Shown: positions 1 through 7,712 of the stretch, one piece after another
Numbering within the stretch: position 1 is the stretch's first letter
Layout: each line of letters begins with the position of its first letter
DNA from: Proteobacteria bacterium SG_bin9
GTDB lineage: Bacteria > Pseudomonadota > Alphaproteobacteria > Rhizobiales > Xanthobacteraceae
Length of the DNA stretch: 31,808 nt
NCBI GenBank assembly: GCA_002083525.1
Contig: LWDM01000023.1
Span: forward strand, 415,863 to 447,670
Direction: 5' to 3'
Notes under the pieces: model-generated
Databases searched by the model: none
Told to the model about the DNA's origin: nothing
Seen by the model: only the letters and a program-made list of their open reading frames with translations
Translations under genes and position numbers: made by a program

Positions 1-1
1 A

Positions 2-1042
2 ATCGCGGCGCTCGGTTCGGCGGGATTGCTGGGGATCATGCTACCCGCCGAGGTCGGCGGCTCGGCCCTGGGACCGCGCACGTTCGCTGCCGTCGTTGCA
101 ACGCTCGCAGAAGCGGACGCGTCCGCCGCGATGGTTTATTTGATGCACATGAGCGGTACCGCAACGATCGCGGCGGCTCGCCCGAGTGCGACGGTCGCGC
201 AGACGCTAAAAGACATCGCGGCCGGAAAACACCTGACTACCCTGGCGTTTAGCGAAGCCGGATCGCGCAGTCACTTCTGGGCGCCAGTCTCCCGTGCAAC
301 TCGGAACGCTGTCAACGTGCACCTCACGGCCAAGAAGTCATGGGTGACAAGCGCCGGTCATGCGCAAAGCTACGTCGTCTCGGCGCTTGCACCTGAAGGC
401 AAGAGTCCAACAGATTCAACCCTTTATCTTGTCGACAGAAGCACGAGCGGCCTCTCGGTTGCCGGCCCATGGGATGGTCTTGGGTTGCGCGCCAACGCGT
501 CCGCGCCGATGATCCTCGAAGATTGCGAGATCGCACCTGGTCTCCAGCTGACCGACGACGGCGCCGGGTTCAAGGCGATGCTGGAGGTCGTGCTTCCGTT
601 ATTCAATCTCGGAACATCGGCGGTAGCGCTTGGTCTTTGCCGGGCTGCGGTGGCCGGGACCGCGGCGCATCTCAATGGCGCTCGCTTCGAGCATTTGGGC
701 CAGACCCTCGGCGAGAGTCTGCCGACACTTCGTGCACAGCTAGCGACGATGCAGATCGACACTGACGGGCTTGCAGCACGCCTCGACGATCTTGTCGATC
801 ATCTTGAGCGCCCCCGAGATACTACCATGCTACGCGTACTCGAGTGCAAGGCGGCGGCGGGCGATGTTGCCATCGCCGTGACCTCGGCGGCGATGCGGGC
901 GTGCGGAGGGGCTGCGTTTTCCAAGCATCTCGCCATCGAGCGATTGTTCCGCGATGCCCATGCGGGCGCGGTCATGGCCCCGACGGGCGATGTGCTGCGC
1001 GAGTTCATCGGGAAAGCCGTTTTGGGAATACCACTGTTCTGA
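2..1042 (+). CDS. Acyl-CoA dehydrogenase family flavoprotein (5' end missing)
   Basis: The reading frame is open from the window edge, so this is the C-terminal 346 residues or so of a longer protein. The visible start of the frame reads GIMLPAEVGGSAL, the loop typical of the N-terminal helical domain of acyl-CoA dehydrogenases. The beta-barrel middle domain follows (FSEAGSRSHFW, then the GLGLRANASAP segment). The helical C-terminal domain has a MRACGGAAFSKHLAIERLFRDA stretch that normally contacts FAD in the tetramer. The ending EFIGKAVLGIPLF is characteristic of this subfamily. FAD-dependent alpha,beta-dehydrogenation or flavin monooxygenation (DszC/SfnB-like relatives) are both possible; the substrate cannot be read from sequence. 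The next gene starts 83 bases downstream on the same strand, so the two are probably co-transcribed. Confidence 0.85.
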   Translation: MAALGSAGLLGIMLPAEVGGSALGPRTFAAVVATLAEADASAAMVYLMHMSGTATIAAARPSATVAQTLKDIAAGKHLTTLAFSEAGSRSHFWAPVSRATRNAVNVHLTAKKSWVTSAGHAQSYVVSALAPEGKSPTDSTLYLVDRSTSGLSVAGPWDGLGLRANASAPMILEDCEIAPGLQLTDDGAGFKAMLEVVLPLFNLGTSAVALGLCRAAVAGTAAHLNGARFEHLGQTLGESLPTLRAQLATMQIDTDGLAARLDDLVDHLERPRDTTMLRVLECKAAAGDVAIAVTSAAMRACGGAAFSKHLAIERLFRDAHAGAVMAPTGDVLREFIGKAVLGIPLF

Positions 1043-1125
1043 ACGCGAGAGCGCCGTGCAGTTCGGCTGCGCCTGGATCGCGATCGATCACATTCGAATA
1101 TGGGCTTGAGAAGCGAGAAGCAATC

Positions 1126-1965
1126 ATGAGCCGAACGATCTGGGTGGGCGCCGTCGCATATGATCCAAAGGTGGTCGGAATCTGGGAGGGCATGCGACGC
1201 TACTTCCACGAGGAAGCGCGCCTACTGGTCGAGGTGGTGCTGTTCCAGAGCTACGAAGCGCAGGTCGCCGCCCTCCTGGCCTCAGCCGGCGAGCCTCTGC
1301 CGCACATTGATATCGGATGGAATACGAACCTCGCCTACGTCCAGGCCGATGCCTGGAGTGACCACCGATGCCGACCTGTCGCGATGCGCGATACGGATAT
1401 CGGCTGGACGACCAAGATCGTCGCGGTCACCGGCGGATCTGTCGCTAGCCTTGCTGATCTTAGGGGCCGAACCCTGGCTCTCGGTAGCCGCGACAGCGGT
1501 CATGCGGCAATCCTCCCGGTTTATTTTCTGCAGCGCGAAGGGCTGGTTGAGGGGAAGGACTTCCAAACGCTGCGGTTCAACAGCGACGTTGGCAAGCACG
1601 GCGATACAGGCACAAGCGAGGTCGAGGTCGTTCGCGCGGTGCTCGATGGCCGCGCCGATGCAGGCGCAATTGGCAGCCCATTCTGGAAAACCGTGCGCAC
1701 CGAGCGCCTGGTGCCGGAGGGCGCGTTGACCGAGATCTGGACCTCGCGGCCTTTCAATCACTGCATGTTCACGACGCGGTCGGATCTCGACCCCTCACTG
1801 GAGCAGCAGTTTGCCAACGCGCTATTCGGGATGAGTTTCGACAACCCGGTGCATCGTCCCGTGCTCGAGGCGGAAGGGCTGCGACAGTGGATAACCCCGC
1901 AGCTCGAACCGTATGCGGATTTGCGAGAAGCGTCGGCTAAGCAGGGCTTTCTGACGCGACCTTAG
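1126..1965 (+). CDS. Leaderless PhnD/SsuA-type periplasmic-binding-fold protein
   Basis: A 279-residue protein resembling the phosphate/phosphonate (PhnD-like) substrate-binding family. It has an N-terminal strand (IWVGAVAYDP), a hinge-like LADLRGRTLALGSRDSGHAAILP region at about residue 105-130, and a DGRADAGAIGSPFW segment near residue 180, which is typical of this fold. The ATG at 1126 was chosen because GAGAAGCGAGAAG lies just upstream and the fold begins there; longer upstream frames run into the preceding gene. No signal peptide or lipobox is visible, and no ABC permease or ATPase lies nearby. A cytoplasmic ligand-binding or even enzymatic role (as known for the binding-fold enzyme MqnA) is therefore as likely as transport. 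It follows the flavoprotein gene and is convergent with the radical SAM gene. Confidence 0.8.
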   Translation: MSRTIWVGAVAYDPKVVGIWEGMRRYFHEEARLLVEVVLFQSYEAQVAALLASAGEPLPHIDIGWNTNLAYVQADAWSDHRCRPVAMRDTDIGWTTKIVAVTGGSVASLADLRGRTLALGSRDSGHAAILPVYFLQREGLVEGKDFQTLRFNSDVGKHGDTGTSEVEVVRAVLDGRADAGAIGSPFWKTVRTERLVPEGALTEIWTSRPFNHCMFTTRSDLDPSLEQQFANALFGMSFDNPVHRPVLEAEGLRQWITPQLEPYADLREASAKQGFLTRP

Positions 1966-2014
1966 CGGCCCTTCCAAAACTGATGCGGCGGCACGCACGC
2001 TCTCCACGAAACCA

Positions 2015-3058
2015 TCAGGCGCAGTTGAAAATCCTGGCCAATCGGCGATGGTGCTCAGTTTCGCGATCAAAGGCGCGGCGCACAGCTGCGAAGGTTTCGG
2101 CGAGCGGAAAGATTTCTGGGCTGACCAGAAGGTCGTTATCCTCGGCTCCTACCGGATGCCAAAACACGCCCTCCGCCGTAATCGTCACCTCGGGAACCAG
2201 GTCTGCCCTTGCTAAAGCGATGCCCCGTGTAGCGGAGCCTCGCAGCGCAATTCGCCTGATCACCCGGTTCTCCTCGCCGACGTGATGGACATCAAGGAAG
2301 CCGCGAAACTCGTCGGCCTCTGCGTCAGATGATACTGTCGCCGCAATTCTCACACGGAAACCTTCCGCGCGGACCTGCTTGACCCCTTTCCACGCTCGGG
2401 CCCACGTCCCCTTGCCACGATGGCTGTCGTGGCGCTCCGGCGTGGGGCTGTCGAGGCTAATCTGGAAAGTTACGCGCTCGCGCGGCAATGAGCGCAGCGT
2501 TTCGAGCCGACGTCCCGCCAATAGCATGCCGTTGGTGAGGACGGTGGTCGGTGCCGCAGCAGCACAGGCTGCAAGGATCTCGCCGATATCCGGCAGCATG
2601 AACGGCTCGCCGCCGGTGACAAAAATCTCACTCACGCCAAGCTCGGCGGCCTCAATCGCGATCCGTCGTATCCGCGCGATACCAAGAGCCCGCCGCGGTG
2701 CTTTGGGTGACGAGCGTACGCAGCAATAATCGCAGCTGAGGTTGCAATCGAAGTTGGTGTAGAGCCACAAGCGCGAACCGACAGGCCGATCTTCTCCCAC
2801 ATTCTCAGGCGCCTCTCCGTACCGAAGCACCCATCGCGTGCGACCGTCTTCGACCGCCGCGTCGACCAAACTATTACGGGTGAAGCGACACCATGCCTCG
2901 AGCTCGGGACCGACACTTGGATCGCCGCTGATCACGGCCACAAGGTCGCCCTCACGGCTGCGGCGCAGCACAGCGATCAAATCCGGCAGAAGGCCTGAGG
3001 CAAATGTCTTGGTGCCGGCGTCGAGTTCAACGTTCGCCTTCGCTCTCATATAGTGCAC
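2015..3058 (-). CDS. Radical SAM protein with N-terminal TusA-like domain
   Basis: About 347 residues. Roughly residues 5-75 read like a TusA/SirA sulfur-carrier domain (strand with ELDAG, then GDLVAVISGDPSVGPELEAWCRFT and a final RWVLRYG). The CPxP motif that carries the persulfide cysteine in TusA is absent; the cysteine of EAWCRF remains. From about residue 90 there is a radical SAM barrel with the [4Fe-4S] motif CNLSCDYC, the SAM-binding VTGGEPF and an FQISLDS strand. The protein ends FNCA without a SPASM-type cysteine cluster. I favour GTG at 3058, five bases after AAGGG; ATG at 3049 is the alternative. The substrate is unknown. It converges on the binding-fold gene. Confidence 0.85.
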   Translation of the reverse strand: MHYMRAKANVELDAGTKTFASGLLPDLIAVLRRSREGDLVAVISGDPSVGPELEAWCRFTRNSLVDAAVEDGRTRWVLRYGEAPENVGEDRPVGSRLWLYTNFDCNLSCDYCCVRSSPKAPRRALGIARIRRIAIEAAELGVSEIFVTGGEPFMLPDIGEILAACAAAAPTTVLTNGMLLAGRRLETLRSLPRERVTFQISLDSPTPERHDSHRGKGTWARAWKGVKQVRAEGFRVRIAATVSSDAEADEFRGFLDVHHVGEENRVIRRIALRGSATRGIALARADLVPEVTITAEGVFWHPVGAEDNDLLVSPEIFPLAETFAAVRRAFDRETEHHRRLARIFNCA

Positions 3059-3062
3059 TATA
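3049..3062. promoter_or_regulatory. Perfect 14-bp palindrome over the radical SAM start
   Basis: TATAGTGCACTATA is its own reverse complement. It covers both candidate start codons of the leftward radical SAM gene and lies about 100 bases from the end of traD. Its position suits an operator for a dimeric repressor, blocking either transcription or ribosome access. No regulator gene is adjacent. This is inference from symmetry and position only. Confidence 0.4.
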
Positions 3063-3162
3063 ACCCTTGCCTCAAGAAATCCAAGACGGACTGGCGCCAG
3101 ATTGCACCGCTCCAACCATATTTGATGCAGTCGCATGCCTCGGCCTACGGCTACTGGCTGGT

Positions 3163-3504
3163 TTACCAATCGGGGCATTTCGCTGGCGCACACGGCCAAG
3201 CTTGTAAACGTTCAGCCTCTTCATGCCGCGCGCACATCAACGACCGAACTGCTGAAACAGTTCGATCTGTCCCCTTGTGTGTTGCCGGGTCTGCCTCGAG
3301 CGCCTGCTTCCCCTTTGCAGCCCATAGCGCTCGTGCCCGTTCGCCTTGATCGCTTTTGAGCTTGTCGGCCATCCAGAGCAACGCGCCGAGAATGGTGGCG
3401 CGGTCGTCGCCGGTCAGGTTCACGATACCGGCTTTAACGACCAGGCCGCCGAGTTCGATGAGGTGCCGCGTGCGCTTGCGGCGCTCGACCTGCCATGTGC
3501 GCAT
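3163..3504 (-). CDS. traD: TraD-family small conjugal transfer protein
   Basis: A 113-residue basic protein beginning MRTWQVERRKRTRHLIELGG, followed by LVVKAGI and ATILGALLWMAD. This pattern is typical of the small Ti-plasmid-type TraD, an accessory protein of the relaxosome (not the F-plasmid coupling protein TraD). Its ATG lies one base after the traC stop (TGAcATG), which indicates translational coupling. The normal partner downstream, traG (the coupling protein), is missing: the next gene on this strand is the radical SAM gene. The last 30 or so residues, after KQALEADP, look unlike the family, so the element may be truncated close to here. Confidence 0.7.
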   Translation of the reverse strand: MRTWQVERRKRTRHLIELGGLVVKAGIVNLTGDDRATILGALLWMADKLKSDQGERARALWAAKGKQALEADPATHKGTDRTVSAVRSLMCARHEEAERLQAWPCAPAKCPDW

Positions 3505-3505
3505 G

Positions 3506-3832
3506 TCATGTCGCGCCTTCGCGGCTTGATGCCGGTTGCGCGCCGCTCGGTTGCGCAGGAGGGCCGTCCGTGTTGCGGTCAGTTGTCGGCGCATTTCGCC
3601 TTGCCCGGCCTTGAAAAAACGCGGCGCCGCGCTTCGCCCATGCCTCCCTCTTTCCGGCCTCTTTCGTTTCGGCAAGCACGATCAGCGCGCCCGCCAGTTC
3701 ATCCGCGCTGAGGCTATCCGCCCCGGTGGCAATGACCAGTTCACCGAGCTGCTGCACCTTGCGGCTCTTGAGGTCGCGCGCCTTGTCTTGAAGCGCTTTC
3801 AGTTCCCCGTCGAAATCCCTCGGCTTGCGCAT
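3506..3832 (-). CDS. traC: TraC-family conjugal transfer protein
   Basis: A 108-residue protein starting MRKPRDFDGELKALQDKARD, with KSRKVQQLGELVIATGAD and EAWAKRGAAFFQG. This is the pattern of the small TraC/TraD-like relaxosome proteins that flank traA in rhizobial and sphingomonad elements. The start at 3832 is set by GGAGG five bases upstream; the open frame extends to 3892 without support. It is transcribed away from oriT and coupled to traD. Family members are thought to help TraA nick at oriT. Whether to call it TraC or TraD varies between annotations. Confidence 0.7.
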   Translation of the reverse strand: MRKPRDFDGELKALQDKARDLKSRKVQQLGELVIATGADSLSADELAGALIVLAETKEAGKREAWAKRGAAFFQGRARRNAPTTDRNTDGPPAQPSGAQPASSREGAT

Positions 3833-3909
3833 CACGCCCTCCAGCAAATGTTGATGGACCGATGATAGTTGAGCCCTGGGAATTATCTGCAAAGTCGTCA
3901 GGACGGCCT

Positions 3910-3973
3910 GGGACGGGGTAGTCCCGCCCGAGAATTTTTCGAGGGAGGGCGCGCTTATACGTCGTGCCGACGT
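3910..3973. other. oriT: Origin of transfer (oriT), Ti/RSF1010 type
   Basis: The intergenic region between divergent traC and traA contains AGGGCGCGCTTA at 3946-3957. Its reverse complement TAAGCGCGCCCT differs by one base from my recollection of the RSF1010 nic core (TAAGTGCGCCCT). It is followed by TATACGTCG, as in the Ti plasmid oriT. Flanking symmetry is present: ACGTCG-TGC-CGACGT at 3959-3973 and GGGAC-N6-GTCCC at 3910-3925. The location between traCD and traA is exactly that of the Ti plasmid oriT. Similarity to the reference sites is from memory, not alignment. Confidence 0.75.
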
Positions 3974-4003
3974 GCGCTTCGCCGTGTAGATGATCTATTC
4001 GCG

Positions 4004-7000
4004 ATGGCGATCTATCATCTTCACGTCAAGGTCATTAGCCGCAAAGCCGGCTCCAGCGCGGTGGCGTCAGCCGCCTACCGCTCGGCCTCGCGGCTGCGCG
4101 ACGAGCGGCTCGGGCGTGATCAGGATTTTTCCGCCAAACGCGGCGTCGTTCATTCCGAGGTGATGCTACCGGAGCATGCGCCGGAGGTGTGGCGCGACCG
4201 CGAGCGGCTCTGGAACGATGTCGAGGCGTCCGAAATCCGCAAAGATGCACAGCTTGCCCGCGAGATCGAATTCGCCATCCCGCGCGAGATGAGTGAGCGC
4301 GACGGCATCGAACTCGCCCGCGACTTCGTTCGGGGCGAATTCGTTGGTTTGGGCATGATCGCCGATCTCAATGTGCATTGGGACATGGCCGAGGACGGCA
4401 TGCCCAAACCCCGTGCCCATGTCATGCTGACCATGCGCGCGGTGGACAAAAACGGCTTTGGCCAAAAAGTGCGGGAGTGGAACCGCACTGAGATGGTGGA
4501 GCGCTGGCGCGAACGCTGGGCGGAGATCGCCAATGAGCGCCTGGCCGAACTCGACATCGATGCACGGATCGACCATCGCAGTCTGGAAGCGCAGGGCATT
4601 GCGCTGGAGCCGCAAAGCCAGATCGGTGCGCCCGCTAAACGCATCGAGGTTCGGGGCACCGCAGACGAAGGGCTAGAAGCCGACCGCGCCGAGATGCACC
4701 GCGAGATCGCGCGCAGCAATGGCGCGCGGATCATCGCCGATCCCTCCCTTGGGCTGGACGCGATCACCCAGCAGCAATCGACCTTCGCGCAACGCGACAT
4801 GGCGAAATTCGCGCATCGTCACAGCGACGGGATCGACCAGTTCAACGAAGTCATGGGCGCGATGCGCAGCGCGCCAGATCTGGTCGAACTCGGCAAGGAC
4901 GCTCGGGGCGAGGATCGGTTCACCACCCTCGACATGATCGAGACGGAACAGCGCCTGCACCACGCCGCTAAACTGATGGCGGAACGGGAACGCCATGAGC
5001 TGCGTGACGCGGATCGCGAAGCGGCTCTTGCGCGTGGGGAAGCGCGCGGGCTTGTCCTTTCGGGTGAGCAGGCGGATGCGCTGGCGCACGTCACGGACGG
5101 GCGCGATTTAGGCGTCGTGGTCGGCCATGCCGGAACGGGAAAGAGCGCGATGTTGGGCGTGGCGCGGGAGGCCTGGGAGGCGGCGGGCTACGAGGTCCGG
5201 GGCGTGGCGCTGTCCGGCATCGCGGCAGAAAACCTCGAAAGCGGATCGGGCATCGCGTCGCGCACCATTGCCAGCTTGGAGCATGGCTGGCATCAGGGTC
5301 GGGACCTGCTCACCGCTTGCGATGTGCTTGTCATCGACGAGGCGGGCATGGTCGGGACGCGCCAGTTGGAGCGCGTGCTGTCCCATGCTGCCGAAGCCGG
5401 CGCAAAGGTCGTGCTGGTCGGCGATATCAGGCAGTTGCAATCTATCGAGGCGGGTGCGGCGTTCCGGTCGATCCATGAGCGCCACGGAGGGGCGGAAATC
5501 GGCGAGGTGCGCCGTCAGCGGGAGGATTGGCAGCGGGGCGCCACTCGTGATCTCGCCAATCGCCGAACCGGCTATGCGCTGGAAGCCTACCGCTCCCACG
5601 ACATGGTGCATCAGGCGGCAACACGCGAGCAAGCGCGCGGCGATCTGATCAAGCGCTGGGACCGCGACCGGCAGGCGTCGCCCGACAAGAGCCGGATCAT
5701 CCTCACCCATACCAATGACGAAGTCCTCGCACTGAACGAGGCAGCGCGCGAGCGGATGCGGGCCGTCGGCGATCTGGGCGATGAGGTGGGTGTGGCAGTC
5801 GAGCGCGGCGCGAGAAACTTCGCCAGCGGAGACCGCGTCATGTTCCTGCAAAACGAGCGGGGCCTTGGCGTGAAGAACGGCACGCTGGGGTCCGTCGAAC
5901 AGGTCAATGGGCATAGCATGACCGTGCAGACCGATGACGGTCGATCCGTTCGGTTCGACCTCAAGGACTATAACCGGATCGACCATGGCTATGCCGCAAC
6001 CATCCACAAGGTGCAGGGCCTGACGGTAGATCGCGCCCATGTGCTGGCGACGCCCGGCATGGACGCCCATGGCAGTTATGTCGCCCTGTCGCGGCACCGC
6101 GACGGCTTGGACCTGCATTACGGACGCGACGATTTTGCCAATCCGGACCGGCTCACCCGTACCCTATCGCGCGACCGGGCCAAGGACATGGCCTCGGATT
6201 ACGAGCGTGCCGATCCGGCGCAAAGCTATGCCGAGCGGCGCGGCATCACCTTCCGCGAGCGCGTGGCCGAGATCGTGCGCAGGGTCGTGCCCGAGAAGGT
6301 ACTCAACATGTTCGACGGCCTTCGCTCTCCCGGAGATGTGACCGGCCCGGATGGTGGACGGAGGCCGGATCGGGAAACGCCGGAAAGGGAAAGGAGCGGT
6401 ACGGGAGCTGAGCGGCGCGCAACCGAAGCGCCGGAAAGGAAGGTGGCGGAAGAGCCGGAAAAGGAATTGCGTCGCGTGCGAACCCGAGCGCTCGTGCGCC
6501 ATGCCCGCGCCACGAATGCGATCTTCGAGGCGCAGGAGATGGGCGGCGAGGCGAGTCCCGAGCAAGTGAAAGAACTACAAAAGGCCCGTGAGGTCTTCGA
6601 GGAGGTGCGGCCTTATGGCTCGCACGACGCCGAAGCCGCCTACAAGAAGGACCCAGAACTGGCCCGCGAGGCGGCCGGCGGCCGGATCAACCGCGCTATC
6701 CGCGCGCTCCAGCTCGAAACCGAACTCCGCATCGATCCGAGCCGCCGCGCCGACCGCTTTCTGGAGCGCTGGCGGAAGCTCGAGCACGCCAGCCTGCGCC
6801 ATTATCAGGCAGGCGATATGTCCGGCTACAAGGCCACGCGCGCGGCGATGAGGGACCTGGCAAAAAGCCTCGAACGCGATCCGCAACTGGAGTCCATCCT
6901 CTCCAATCGCAAGCGAGAGCTCGGGATCGCGTTCGAATCAGGCCGCCGGCTCAGCCACGAATTGGCCTTCACTCACGGCATCGACCTCGGGAGAGGCCGG

Positions 7001-7015
7001 GGCCTCGGAATTTGA
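4004..7015 (+). CDS. traA: TraA relaxase-helicase (MobQ/Ti type)
   Basis: A 1003-residue protein. The N-terminal MobA/MobL nickase domain starts MAIYHLHVKVISRK and carries the candidate catalytic tyrosine in SAAYRSAS. It also carries a metal-binding histidine motif, NVHW followed by KPRAHVMLTMR. A RecD-like superfamily 1 helicase follows: Walker A GHAGTGKS at about residue 375, Walker B VLVIDEAGM at about 440, LVGDIRQLQSI near 470 and YAATIHKVQGLT near 662. The C-terminal 220 residues are charged and helical. It nicks oriT and unwinds the transferred strand. I chose ATG 4004 because the MAIYHLHVK start is the family's; the open frame begins upstream inside oriT. The protein seems intact although its partners (traG, trb genes) are absent. 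Confidence 0.93.
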   Translation: MAIYHLHVKVISRKAGSSAVASAAYRSASRLRDERLGRDQDFSAKRGVVHSEVMLPEHAPEVWRDRERLWNDVEASEIRKDAQLAREIEFAIPREMSERDGIELARDFVRGEFVGLGMIADLNVHWDMAEDGMPKPRAHVMLTMRAVDKNGFGQKVREWNRTEMVERWRERWAEIANERLAELDIDARIDHRSLEAQGIALEPQSQIGAPAKRIEVRGTADEGLEADRAEMHREIARSNGARIIADPSLGLDAITQQQSTFAQRDMAKFAHRHSDGIDQFNEVMGAMRSAPDLVELGKDARGEDRFTTLDMIETEQRLHHAAKLMAERERHELRDADREAALARGEARGLVLSGEQADALAHVTDGRDLGVVVGHAGTGKSAMLGVAREAWEAAGYEVRGVALSGIAAENLESGSGIASRTIASLEHGWHQGRDLLTACDVLVIDEAGMVGTRQLERVLSHAAEAGAKVVLVGDIRQLQSIEAGAAFRSIHERHGGAEIGEVRRQREDWQRGATRDLANRRTGYALEAYRSHDMVHQAATREQARGDLIKRWDRDRQASPDKSRIILTHTNDEVLALNEAARERMRAVGDLGDEVGVAVERGARNFASGDRVMFLQNERGLGVKNGTLGSVEQVNGHSMTVQTDDGRSVRFDLKDYNRIDHGYAATIHKVQGLTVDRAHVLATPGMDAHGSYVALSRHRDGLDLHYGRDDFANPDRLTRTLSRDRAKDMASDYERADPAQSYAERRGITFRERVAEIVRRVVPEKVLNMFDGLRSPGDVTGPDGGRRPDRETPERERSGTGAERRATEAPERKVAEEPEKELRRVRTRALVRHARATNAIFEAQEMGGEASPEQVKELQKAREVFEEVRPYGSHDAEAAYKKDPELAREAAGGRINRAIRALQLETELRIDPSRRADRFLERWRKLEHASLRHYQAGDMSGYKATRAAMRDLAKSLERDPQLESILSNRKRELGIAFESGRRLSHELAFTHGIDLGRGRGLGI

Positions 7016-7143
7016 TCTATCCTTTTTTCGGCTGGCTCTACGCCACACTACGGCGACGCTAAAAACTCTCTTGTGGGCCTGCAACGGCTGTCCTGTCTGG
7101 TCTCAGAAGCCATCAGAAACAGCCAGCCGGAGCCAGTGCGGCC

Positions 7144-7359
7144 ATGCGAGAACCAGACCGCATCATCCGGTTGAAAACCGTCCTCGCCAGGACTGGACTG
7201 TCCCGGCCCACCATCTACCGTAAGATCGCCGAGGGCACGTTCCCGGCCCAGCTCAAAATCAGCACCAACGGGACCGGCTGGCATGAATCGGACATCAACC
7301 GCTGGATCGCCGATCCAATTGGCTGGCGTCCGAAAGGCGATTTCGATGAGGTCCGGTGA
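7144..7359 (+). CDS. AlpA-family helix-turn-helix regulator
   Basis: A 71-residue protein with the winged-helix pattern of AlpA/excisionase-like regulators: RIIRLKTVLARTGLSRPTIYRKIAEGTFP, then a WHESDINRWIADPI segment that closes the wing. Such proteins control integrase or excision genes on integrative elements and often follow traA in rhizobial mobilizable elements. A GGAG lies about 11 bases before the ATG. No integrase gene is present in the window, so its target may have been lost or may lie elsewhere. Confidence 0.8.
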   Translation: MREPDRIIRLKTVLARTGLSRPTIYRKIAEGTFPAQLKISTNGTGWHESDINRWIADPIGWRPKGDFDEVR

Positions 7360-7381
7360 GCCTTCGACCGGCACCGCGGAT

Positions 7382-7594
7382 TCAAGCTGCGCGGCGCGGC
7401 TCTTGCTCGGCATCTCCGGAGGGTTCGCCGACGGCTTTGGAGAGGAAACGAGCAAGCGCCGTCTTCCGAGACTCGCGGTCAAGGGCGTAGGTGGTCTGCT
7501 TGAGTTCGGTACCGTCGAGCAGATTTCTCTCAGAGCTGAGGTTAGCCAGCAGGTCGGTCGATGGCAGGAGCCCTTCCATCGGGATGGAGTTCAT
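7382..7594 (-). CDS. Small hypothetical protein
   Basis: A 70-residue reading frame, MNSIPMEGLLPSTDLLANLS followed by a basic stretch DRESRKTALARFLSK and an acidic-basic tail. I do not recognise it. It converges on the AlpA-like gene and has only a weak GGTGG directly before the ATG. It could be a real small gene of the mobile element or a chance frame. Confidence 0.25.
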   Translation of the reverse strand: MNSIPMEGLLPSTDLLANLSSERNLLDGTELKQTTYALDRESRKTALARFLSKAVGEPSGDAEQEPRRAA

Positions 7595-7686
7595 CCACCG
7601 ATCAATTCATGACCGCTGCCGGGCTAAAATTGCCGATTGCGCTGTGAGGTTACCGCTCGCCATTGGCTCCAGGCCAATCCTCGCAT

Positions 7687-7704
7687 CTCGACAGGCTCGT
7701 CGAG
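7687..7704 (+). terminator. Possible terminator hairpin after the mobile-element genes
   Basis: CTCGAC-AGGCTC-GTCGAG forms a 6-bp stem and is followed after a few bases by a T-rich stretch (CATTTTAGTTT) on the + strand. It would end rightward transcripts from traA/alpA or separate them from the convergent monooxygenase remnant. The stem is short and the T run is offset, so this is a weak call. Confidence 0.3.
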
Positions 7705-7712
7705 AGCTCATT

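Noticed and set aside
3245..3264. CGAACTG-CTGAAA-CAGTTCG inverted repeat
   Set aside because: It lies inside the traD coding sequence and has no T tract or location that suggests regulation.
3869..4003. N-terminal extension of TraA
   Set aside because: The extra 45 codons cross the oriT sequence and the family start MAIYHLHVK is at 4004.
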